This document shows positions 25,365 through 31,935 of a stretch of DNA of 35,297 nucleotides, in pieces. The translations under genes and the position numbers were made by a program. Position 1 is the stretch's first letter; every line of letters starts with the position of its first letter. The notes beneath the pieces were generated by a model. It saw nothing but the letters and a program-made list of their open reading frames with translations, did not search any database and was not told the origin of the DNA. The DNA is taken from NCBI GenBank assembly GCA_947476645.1, contig CANJRM010000024.1, positions 1-35,297 of the forward strand, written 5' to 3'. Source of the stretch: Bacteroidota bacterium. Lineage in GTDB: Bacteria; Bacteroidota; Bacteroidia; Chitinophagales; LD1.

Positions 25365-26585
25365 TTAAAACTGAATGTCTTTAACCACGATTTCACTGCC
25401 GCGTTTCACTTTCACTTTGCTGGCATCGCCTTTTTTGAATTGCGAAAGGGCTTTCATATAGCTCATCATGTCGGCAACTTTGATTTCGCCTAATTGGAGA
25501 ACAATATCGCCATCCTGTAAACCGGCTTTTGATGCGGGCTTGCCATCGGTAACAGCATCAATGCGCATGCCTTCACCTTCGAAAGTATAATCGGGCATTA
25601 CACCGAGAGTAACCGTGAACTTAGGAGCGTTATCGTTGTTGTCGTCCTTTGTTTTTGTAAAAGGAATTTTGGGTTTGGAATTCAGTTCCCCAATCAAAGC
25701 AGCAACATAAACCACAACATCTTCCATTCCTTTGTAGTTGATTTTGTTTTCATCATCACTTGGCTTGTGATAATCTTTGTGCTGTCCGCTGAAAAAATGC
25801 AGCACCGGAATTTTCTTGAGATAAAAAGAAGTGTGGTCTGACGGTCCTACTCCGCTTTCGGTAGTTTTAATATGAAACGAAGAAGTGATTCGCTTCATGG
25901 CTTCGTTCCACGATGGCGAAGTGCCTACACCACTTACAACTAATTTGTTCGAGTCCACTCTGCCCACCATATCTAAGTTGAGCATGTAATCAACTTTGGC
26001 TAAATCAAGTGTTGGATGTTCAACAAACCATTTAGAACCATACAAGCCGAGTTCCTCACCACTGAAAGCAATGAACACATAATTGTAATTTTTGAGCGAA
26101 GAGTTTTTGAGCAATTTTGCCAATTCAATAATCGTTGCCACACCGCTGGCGTTGTCATCAGCTCCGTTATGAATGGCAGGTTCGCCACGGTAAGTGGAAT
26201 GTGCGGGCAATCCCCAACCGAGGTGGTCGTAATGCGCACCAAGAATAATGGTGTTAGCAGCTTTGTTGTCAATAAAAGCTACCACGTTATTGCCGTTCAC
26301 CTTGGTTACAGTGCTATCCATCTTTGGCGAATAATGAAACGCCTGCAAATATTTTTTTGCGTTGTGGTTTCCTTTGGCATTGGTAATGCCTGCACCAACA
26401 AATTGCTTGATGATATAATCAGCCGCTAATTTTTCATCGGGACTGCCGGTCATTCTTCCGTGTAAACTATCAGAAGCGAGATAAGTAATGTGTGCTTTGA
26501 GGTTCGGAATTAACTGACCGAAGACCGAAGACTGAAGACCGAGGAAAAACAAAATGCAAATAGATAAGGGGAGTTTCTTTTTCAT
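25365..26585 (-). CDS. Secreted M28-family zinc aminopeptidase with PDZ domain
   Basis: A 406-residue exported peptidase from the ATG at 26585 (MKKKLPLSICILFFLGLQSS, signal peptide ending VFGQ). The reading frame extends 14 residues further upstream, but that adds basic residues unlike a signal peptide. Zinc ligands are in their family contexts: GAHYDHLG (about 116-123), NGADDNASG, SGEELGLYGS, NLDMVGR and GQHKDYH near 270-275. The C-terminal 90 residues form a PDZ domain (KPASKAGLQDGDIVLQLGEI). Such enzymes remove N-terminal amino acids from peptides in the periplasm or outside the cell, and PDZ may recruit substrates. It is divergent from nuoN. Confidence 0.94.
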   Translation of the reverse strand: MKKKLPLSICILFFLGLQSSVFGQLIPNLKAHITYLASDSLHGRMTGSPDEKLAADYIIKQFVGAGITNAKGNHNAKKYLQAFHYSPKMDSTVTKVNGNNVVAFIDNKAANTIILGAHYDHLGWGLPAHSTYRGEPAIHNGADDNASGVATIIELAKLLKNSSLKNYNYVFIAFSGEELGLYGSKWFVEHPTLDLAKVDYMLNLDMVGRVDSNKLVVSGVGTSPSWNEAMKRITSSFHIKTTESGVGPSDHTSFYLKKIPVLHFFSGQHKDYHKPSDDENKINYKGMEDVVVYVAALIGELNSKPKIPFTKTKDDNNDNAPKFTVTLGVMPDYTFEGEGMRIDAVTDGKPASKAGLQDGDIVLQLGEIKVADMMSYMKALSQFKKGDASKVKVKRGSEIVVKDIQF

Positions 26586-26702
26586 GCGGGCAAACATAAT
26601 TTTCATTTTCCACATTCTAATCTTCATCAGCTTTGTTCAATTCTTTTACATTAGCCACAACAAATTCAAACTACTCACTTGGACTTCAGTTTTCTTTTTG
26701 CC

Positions 26703-28088
26703 ATGAAATTTGAGTTGCTGCTTACGCTGCTCATTTTCATTTTGCTGATTCAGAAAATCAACAGCACTGCCAACTCCGCTTCGGTTCTCACTATTACTTT
26801 TGGTTTACTGCTGCTCAATTTTGTGCTAGGCTTTTTCGGAAATACCGAAAGCTCGTTGTTCGGAGGAATGTTTTATTCCAATCATTTACTCGCGCTGGAA
26901 AAGAACATTCTGAATCTCGCAGTGCTGATTATATCTTTTACTTCATACCACTGGCTGAAGAATCATAAACACCTTGCCGAGTTTTTCATACTCCTCCTTT
27001 CGAGTTTGCTCGGTTTATTTTTTATGCTCAGCAGCGGAAACTTGCTGATGTTTTATTTGGGCTTAGAACTTTCTACTATTCCGCTTGCGGCACTTTGCAA
27101 TTTCGATTTGGAGAAAAAGGTTTCGAGTGAAGCAGCCATGAAAATGATTATGTCTTCTGCTTTTTCATCTGCCATTTTACTCTTCGGTATTTCGATGATG
27201 TATGGAACAACGGGAACTTTGGAGTTCAGCGAAATTCCAAAAACACTTTACGGAAGCCCGTTGCAAATTCTTGCTTTCATTTTACTGTTCACGGGTTTTG
27301 CGTTCAAGCTTTCGGTAGTGCCGTTTCATTTATGGACAGCCGATGTGTATGAAGGCTCACCTATTGCTGTTACAGCTTTTCTATCAGTAGTTTCAAAAGG
27401 CGCGATGAGTTTTGTTTTCATTACTACACTTTACAAAGCATTCGCTCCGTTGGCACAAACATGGTATTTCCTGTTGGCTGGTTCAGCGGTAATCACCATG
27501 ACCATCGGAAATTTATTTGCACTACGTCAACAAAATCTGAAACGCTTCTTCGCTTTTTCTTCGATTGCGCAAGTGGGTTATGTGCTGATTGGAATTTCAT
27601 CGGCATCGCAAGTGGGTGTGGCTTCGGTGGTTTATTTTATTCTCATTTATGTGTTCAGCAATCTCGCAGCATTCGGAGTGTTGAGTATTGTTTCATCTAT
27701 CACGGGAAAAGAAACCATCAGCGACTATAAAGGTTTTTATAAATCGAATCCTACACTTGCACTTATTCTTGCGTTATCACTTTTTTCATTGGCAGGAATT
27801 CCTCCTACTGCAGGATTCTTTGGAAAATTATTTCTACTCACCACAGGTGCCGCTGTAGGAACCTGGTGGGTAATTATCATTGCCGCACTTAACATGGTTA
27901 TTTCACTTTACTATTATCTGCGCATCATACGCGCCATGTTTGTAGATGAAGCGGGTGAGTTGCTTCCAAAAATTTCGTTGGAGAAATCGGAACTTGCTGC
28001 ATTGGTTGTTTGCGTAATCGGAATTTTAGTTATTGGTTTTGCCAGCAGAACATTTGATGTCATTTTTAATCTCTCCGCAAATCTTTAG
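26703..28088 (+). CDS. nuoN: NADH-quinone oxidoreductase subunit N, standing alone
   Basis: A 461-residue antiporter-like membrane subunit of Complex I with about 13-14 hydrophobic segments. The ATG at 26703 (MKFELLLTLLIFILL) is preferred; an in-frame TTG at 26679 would add MDFSFLFA and cannot be excluded. Family landmarks: the glutamate in YLGLELSTIPLAAL, the lysine helix FAFKLSVVPFHLWTADVYEG, the FFAFSSIAQVGYVLIGISSA segment and LFSLAGIPPTAGFFGKLFLL. All of these are intact, so proton-pumping function is expected. None of nuoA to nuoM is present: the upstream neighbour is the divergent M28 gene. The next gene follows after only 3 bp and is probably cotranscribed. Confidence 0.95.
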   Translation: MKFELLLTLLIFILLIQKINSTANSASVLTITFGLLLLNFVLGFFGNTESSLFGGMFYSNHLLALEKNILNLAVLIISFTSYHWLKNHKHLAEFFILLLSSLLGLFFMLSSGNLLMFYLGLELSTIPLAALCNFDLEKKVSSEAAMKMIMSSAFSSAILLFGISMMYGTTGTLEFSEIPKTLYGSPLQILAFILLFTGFAFKLSVVPFHLWTADVYEGSPIAVTAFLSVVSKGAMSFVFITTLYKAFAPLAQTWYFLLAGSAVITMTIGNLFALRQQNLKRFFAFSSIAQVGYVLIGISSASQVGVASVVYFILIYVFSNLAAFGVLSIVSSITGKETISDYKGFYKSNPTLALILALSLFSLAGIPPTAGFFGKLFLLTTGAAVGTWWVIIIAALNMVISLYYYLRIIRAMFVDEAGELLPKISLEKSELAALVVCVIGILVIGFASRTFDVIFNLSANL

Positions 28089-28091
28089 CTC

Positions 28092-28496
28092 ATGGCAATC
28101 AACTCAAATCATCCTTTTGAAGAAATTGACGGAGTGCGCTGTGCAGTGGTAGAAAAAAATTGTTCACCCGCGCGCGTTGAATTTTTGAAGTCGTTGTTAG
28201 AGTATAACCGCTATACCGTTGTAACTGCAGCAACTCCTCCACCAAAAGTTACAGCACCCGTTGCTAAACCTGTAGCCGAAGGAGAAACCGCACCCGTGGT
28301 TGAAACTCCACCTCCGCCACCGCCTCCATCTACATTTAGTGTTTATGTTACACAAAATGAATTCAATGTAACCAACGCCATCTACGGCAGATTACTGTAT
28401 GCTAAAGATGGACATGTAGTAACCATGAAATACTGGAAACAGGAAGAAACTGTTAGCGATGATGTAAAGCCTTACTTCGCGAAGAAGTGGAGATAA
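28092..28496 (+). CDS. Small protein with Pro-rich linker, coupled to nuoN, function unknown
   Basis: A 134-residue protein I do not recognise. It has no signal peptide. Residues 1-44 (FEEIDGVRCAVVEKNCSPAR and a helix LEYNRYTVVTA) form one small domain; residues 45-85 are a Pro/Ala/Val/Glu-rich linker with a run of about nine prolines; residues 86-134 form a second domain (STFSVYVTQNEFNVTNAIYG, then GHVVTMKYWKQEE). The two ends could be halves of one fold, as both look like beta/alpha elements split by the linker. It starts 3 bp after the nuoN stop, so cotranscription and perhaps a link to Complex I are suggested but unproven. A bidirectional terminator follows. Confidence 0.8.
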   Translation: MAINSNHPFEEIDGVRCAVVEKNCSPARVEFLKSLLEYNRYTVVTAATPPPKVTAPVAKPVAEGETAPVVETPPPPPPPSTFSVYVTQNEFNVTNAIYGRLLYAKDGHVVTMKYWKQEETVSDDVKPYFAKKWR

Positions 28497-28516
28497 AACG
28501 AAAAGACAGATAGCAC

Positions 28517-28565
28517 AAAAACACAAAAGCCATTCAAACTTTTTCTGAATGGCTTTTGTGTTTTT
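28517..28565. terminator. Bidirectional rho-independent terminator
   Basis: A perfect 20-bp stem: AAAAACACAAAAGCCATTCA (28517-28536) against its exact complement (28546-28565), loop of 9 nt. A-run and T-run ends serve both the nuoN pair (+) and the DNRLRE gene (-). Confidence 0.93.
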
Positions 28566-28595
28566 GCAAGTATAAGCAACAGCTTAGTTGATTGG

Positions 28596-30035
28596 TTACA
28601 TTTTCACAAAACGCTTGCGCGCGATACCGTCCTTCATTTTTATTTCGGCTATGTAAACACCTTTAGCTAATTGATTAATATCAACGTGCTTGTTTTGAAC
28701 CTGTTTAGTTTGGCTCACTAAGCTGCCATTGGTGTTGTAAATATTTATTTCCATCAACTCCTGTCCGTTTGTTTCAATAAACAATTCATCATTGGCCGGA
28801 TTTGGATACAACATAATTGCCGCTTCCAATTTGTTTTCAACAATAGCCGAAGGTACCGAGTAGCAAATTTTTAGCGATGGATGTTTCGAAAAATCGGCAT
28901 GGTCGCTCGATGCAAAATTCAATCTGCGGTAATGTTGTTCCGTATTCAGCTTCAGTAAAAACCCGTAGTTATCGCTGTTGAGCATATCCTGCACCAATGG
29001 TTTTACATTAATATCAAGATAATTTTCAGTAGCATAATTTGACGCATGAACAGCTACCTGGTTAGCCGCTGCAGCATTGGGCTGATTGTTCCAGGTTACC
29101 GTTTGCTCATTCCAGGGGGCAACAACGCGCTGCAGCCAGGCTTCGTTCGAACCGCTTTGCTGCGAATGGTCGCCACTGCTCGAGCCCGTGTTTTCATATA
29201 AAGAAAGAAGTGCTGAATCAATAATGGCATTACCGGGAATACTTCCGAAATCAAATTTCAATAAACTTCTCACCAGCCCCGGAGTAGGCGTAAAAGTCCA
29301 GGCATTTGCCTGCAAATCGGCAAAGGTTCCGTAATTGGTGTTGGGATAAAGATCAAATATCATAGCATCGTAACCCGATTCACTATCGGTAAGTAAGGTA
29401 ACACAGGTAAGTTCGGGCAGCGTGTAATTAATTTGCATAATAGGGTGCAAAGTAGAGTCGGCATGGTCGCTCGATGCAAAAGTAAGTCTGCGGTAATGTT
29501 GTTCGGTCACCAGTTTCAGCAAAAATCCGTTGTTGGTTCCGCTGGCAATAATATCCTGCACCAAAGCTGTTACATCTATATTCGGATAATTTTCATTGGC
29601 AGAATTTGAAGGATGAACACTCGCCTCATTAGTGGCAGTAGCAGCCGGCTGGTTGTTCCAATTAATCGTATTCTCATCCCAAGCGGCAGTAACACGTTGC
29701 AGCACGGCAGCATTAGAGCCGCTCTGTTGCGAATGGTTTCCGCTGCTTGAAGAATAATTTTGAAATAAAGAAAGATAAGCCGAAGTAATAACGGCCTGTG
29801 GTGGAAGTGCCGAATAATCAAACTTCAAAAAACTTCTAACCACACCCGGTGTAGGCGTAAATGTCCAGGCATTGGCTTCTAAATCTTCTCCGGAACCAAA
29901 ATTAGTGTTGGGTTGAAAATCGAAAACCATAGCATCTTCACCCGAAGCCCCATCGGGTCTAAGGTTTAAACTGTATTGTGCATGAAGCACATCACCTGCC
30001 AGCAAAGTAACAAGAGCGAGGAAAATTCTTTTCAT
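28596..30035 (-). CDS. Secreted protein with two DNRLRE-like domains and T9SS sorting domain
   Basis: A 479-residue exported protein from the ATG at 30035 (MKRIFLALVTLLAGDVLHAQ, signal peptide); the longer frame adds MCFEILKNKKT ahead of it and is less likely. Two tandem copies of a DNRLRE-type beta domain follow (about 20-205 and 206-395). Each has D-A-M-x-F-D-x-x-P-N-T-N-x-G, LEANAWTFTPTPG or LQANAWTFTPTPG, a W-N-N-Q-P turn, and TEQHYRR-x-x-FASSDHAD. The C-terminal 80 residues are a T9SS type A domain (MLYPNPANDELFIE, INIYNTNGSLV, GVYIAEIKM). It is thus expected on the cell surface; a binding or matrix role is inferred. It is monocistronic with its own promoter boxes and terminator. The copy-to-copy similarity indicates a fairly recent internal duplication. 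Confidence 0.93.
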   Translation of the reverse strand: MKRIFLALVTLLAGDVLHAQYSLNLRPDGASGEDAMVFDFQPNTNFGSGEDLEANAWTFTPTPGVVRSFLKFDYSALPPQAVITSAYLSLFQNYSSSSGNHSQQSGSNAAVLQRVTAAWDENTINWNNQPAATATNEASVHPSNSANENYPNIDVTALVQDIIASGTNNGFLLKLVTEQHYRRLTFASSDHADSTLHPIMQINYTLPELTCVTLLTDSESGYDAMIFDLYPNTNYGTFADLQANAWTFTPTPGLVRSLLKFDFGSIPGNAIIDSALLSLYENTGSSSGDHSQQSGSNEAWLQRVVAPWNEQTVTWNNQPNAAAANQVAVHASNYATENYLDINVKPLVQDMLNSDNYGFLLKLNTEQHYRRLNFASSDHADFSKHPSLKICYSVPSAIVENKLEAAIMLYPNPANDELFIETNGQELMEINIYNTNGSLVSQTKQVQNKHVDINQLAKGVYIAEIKMKDGIARKRFVKM

Positions 30036-30065
30036 AGTTTTTTTGTTTTTTAAAATTTCGAAGCA

Positions 30066-30095
30066 CAAAAATAGGCTAAGCAGCCAAATGCCGAA
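30066..30095 (-). promoter_or_regulatory. Bacteroidota-type promoter for the DNRLRE gene
   Basis: On the minus strand TTC (30093-30095), exactly 19 nt, then TATTTTTG (30066-30073): full -7 match and one base off in the -33 box. The leader is about 24 nt. Confidence 0.55.
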
Positions 30096-30269
30096 ACCGT
30101 TTTTTTTAAATAATTGGAAGTTGCAAAAAATGCAATTTAATTTTTACACTTAAATTATAGAGAAGCTATTGCTACATAAGGTTGAATAAAAAAATGCGGA
30201 GAAATAAGCGTATCCGCATCCCTCTTGCGCAGGTTAAAGAGCTAAATCTCTTTTTCTCTAAATGCTTAC
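30096..30269. other. Gene-free AT-rich spacer before the 21-bp array
   Basis: No reading frame is supported. It holds small hairpins only: TTGCA/TGCAA around 30120-30135, and ATGCGGA (30194-30200) with TCCGCAT (30213-30219) over a 12-nt loop. Together with the array and the sequence up to 30842 it makes an 807-bp gap between genes. Confidence 0.6.
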
Positions 30270-30584
30270 ATCATCATATCTGTTCCTGAAATGCTGATGT
30301 CGAATGCAGTTATCATCATCTCCACACCCGACATGATGATATTGGATACTGACATCTTCATCTCCATGCCTGACCTAATGATGTCAGTTGCTGTTGTCAT
30401 CATCTTCGCACTCGACATAACGATGTTGGGTGCTGTTGTCATCATTTCTATCCCTGAAGTGATGATGTTCGATACGGACATCATTATCTCCGTTGCTGAA
30501 ATGCTGATGTTAAGTGCTGTTATCATCATCTCCGCACCCGATATGATGATGTCGGTGGCTGATACCATCATATCCGGTTCAGAT
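30270..30584. repeat. Fifteen tandem 21-bp units alternating ATGATGATG and ATCATCATC blocks
   Basis: The array is 315 bp, exactly 15 x 21, with no indel. Each unit is a 9-bp block plus 12 bp of the form TYN-NNN-NYN-GAN or GTT. The block alternates strictly: ATCATCATA/ATCATCATC types at 30270, 30312, 30354 and so on; ATGATGATG types at 30291, 30333, 30375 and so on, giving a 42-bp double unit. The plus frame from ATG 30291 to TAA 30587 (98 codons) and the minus frame 30571-30266 (101 codons) are both open across it, with heptads [MI][MI][MI]S-x-x-D on the plus strand. The blocks are complementary to their neighbours, so RNA or single strands could fold into serial hairpins. Whether it is coding is undecided. 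Confidence 0.9.
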
Positions 30585-30676
30585 TAAAGCTAATTGCCAT
30601 TTTTTACCAATGAAGCATAATTTTTTCTGTCTCGTTTTCAGGGTTTTAGAAAGCCGGATTTCACTGCGCATATAGG

Positions 30677-30706
30677 TTGCGTTCTGCGCATGCATACTTG
30701 CATTTG
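30677..30706 (+). promoter_or_regulatory. Bacteroidota-type promoter for the FN3 gene
   Basis: TTG (30677-30679), exactly 19 nt, then TGCATTTG (30699-30706), one base off TAnnTTTG. The leader would be about 130 nt and includes the palindrome GTTGCGCAAC (about 30783-30792). The repeated CTGCGCAT words at 30664 and 30683 overlap the spacer. Confidence 0.5.
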
Positions 30707-30842
30707 TAAATACAGCCCGCCTATATATAAAGGCAGGTGAAGCAATAAACAAAGTGCACTTGTTTACTGATGAACCCACCTTGTTGCGCAACAGTAGGCG
30801 GTGTTTACACTATTTATTTTTTCATTTTTAAATCTATCCACT

Positions 30843-31460
30843 ATGAGTCGAGTAAAAATTGATTTCAACAAACCCGTTACCGAACAGGTAGCAAAAAGCC
30901 GTGACCTTCAAACTAAAATCACTGCTAATCCTAATTACGTAACTCCTATACCTTCATTAGCTGAAATAAAAACAGCTACTGATGCATTGGAAAGCGCTTA
31001 CAACGATGCGCTGAATGGCGACAGAGCCAAAAAAGCTACCATGCGCATTACGCGTAAAGCATTAAAAGAGCTGATTGTTAAACTGGCAGATTATGTACAG
31101 ATAACCAGCGATGGTGATGAAACAAAAATTCTGAGCAGCGGATTCGGTGTGCGCAAACAACCCTCTCCGGCTTCGGTACCTTCTACTCCTGTAGATGTAA
31201 AAGTAACTGCTACAGAATTTGATTACGCATTAGACATTACCGCCAAATCGGTAAAAGGTGCTAAGAGTTATGTTTTAGAAATGTGTGCCGACCCTTTGGT
31301 TGAGGCAAATTTTAAACCCGAAGAAATGGGCACCAAGCCATCTATGAGGGTGAAGGATTTAAACCAGGGAACTAAATACTGGTTTCGTTTGCTCGCAATA
31401 AATGCAGCGGGTAAAAGCGGGTGGAGTGTTCCTCAAAGCGGAAGAACTGCACAGTTTTAG
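30843..31460 (+). CDS. Fibronectin type III domain protein, no signal peptide
   Basis: A 205-residue protein from ATG 30843 (MSRVKIDFNKPVTEQVAKSR); the upstream extension in frame is hydrophobic but short and lacks a start better than a non-ATG codon. Residues 1-100 are mostly helical (SLAEIKTATDALESAYNDAL, then TRKALKELIVKLADYVQITS). Residues about 115-205 form one FN3 domain: PSTPVDVKVTATE, strand Y-V-L-E-M-C, then GTKYWFRLLAINAAGKSGWS, the classical FN3 end. It appears cytoplasmic because no export signal is seen, which is unusual for FN3 in bacteria. It has its own promoter candidate and a strong terminator, and so is a single-gene unit. Function unknown. Confidence 0.82.
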   Translation: MSRVKIDFNKPVTEQVAKSRDLQTKITANPNYVTPIPSLAEIKTATDALESAYNDALNGDRAKKATMRITRKALKELIVKLADYVQITSDGDETKILSSGFGVRKQPSPASVPSTPVDVKVTATEFDYALDITAKSVKGAKSYVLEMCADPLVEANFKPEEMGTKPSMRVKDLNQGTKYWFRLLAINAAGKSGWSVPQSGRTAQF

Positions 31461-31488
31461 ATTTTAGACGCTTCGTTTTTTTTACCAA

Positions 31489-31522
31489 TAAGCGTTCTGC
31501 CGCAACTGTGGCAGAACGCTTA
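31489..31522 (+). other. First of two tandem hairpins after the FN3 gene
   Basis: TAAGCGTTCTGCC (31489-31501) pairs perfectly with GGCAGAACGCTTA (31510-31522), 13 bp, loop of 8 nt. There is no T tract. It shares a GTTCTGC/GCAGAAC core with the next hairpin. Confidence 0.7.
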
Positions 31523-31534
31523 ATTGAATCTGTG

Positions 31535-31582
31535 AGAGGTTCTGCTTGCCGCATCAAAGCGCTAAGCAGAACCTCTTTTTTT
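31535..31582 (+). terminator. Rho-independent terminator of the FN3 gene
   Basis: AGAGGTTCTGCTT (31535-31547) pairs perfectly with AAGCAGAACCTCT (31564-31576), loop of 16 nt, followed by a T run. It lies 75 bp after the stop. Confidence 0.9.
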
Positions 31583-31875
31583 ATAAATACATCTGCATAA
31601 AAAACACCCTCTGTTTCAAATAGTTTCAAATTACAAATTTGAGCTTGTTTTTTAGCGCAAAAATGCCGTCCCTTTTTTATCAACAGGCTGTATCTATTTC
31701 TAATCAAAAGACAAGTATTAACTTGTAAAAATCGGCTTTTTACAAAATTATTTTATGCTCAAAATCAAGTAGTTACAACGCAATTGCCAATAAACCTTAA
31801 CAAAGGGCATGGCATTTGACTTAAAACGCCTGCATTGTATTGCAACTTAGTATTGACAAACCGTATAAGAACCGA
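31583..31875. other. Gene-free AT-rich spacer
   Basis: About 290 bp between the FN3 terminator and the promoter of the last gene. No supported frame, tandem repeat or strong hairpin was seen. A minus-strand frame crosses part of it and the terminators and is not credible. Confidence 0.6.
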
Positions 31876-31905
31876 TTAGATTACAGCAGTATTTTATTAT
31901 TTTCG
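31876..31905 (+). promoter_or_regulatory. Bacteroidota-type promoter for the large surface protein
   Basis: TTA (31876-31878), exactly 19 nt, then TATTTTCG (31898-31905); each box is one base off consensus. The leader is about 25 nt. Confidence 0.42.
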
Positions 31906-31935
31906 ATATCCGCATAGAAATATAAAAACAGAATT

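Noticed and set aside
26679-26702. TTG start for nuoN adding eight residues
   Set aside because: Possible, but an ATG lies at the natural beginning of the first membrane helix.
30270-30584. CRISPR array
   Set aside because: Units are contiguous and degenerate with no unique spacers, and no cas genes are present.
30266-30587. Firm CDS call for either strand of the 21-bp array
   Set aside because: Both strands are open because of the repeat structure itself; there is no promoter match, ribosome-binding signal or homology to choose one, so it is listed as a repeat.
30579-30791. 70-residue minus-strand ORF
   Set aside because: Cys/Arg/Lys-rich random-looking sequence without domains, overlapping the FN3 promoter candidate.
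31372-31707. 111-residue minus-strand ORF
   Set aside because: It runs through the 3' end of the FN3 gene and both terminator hairpins; a shadow.
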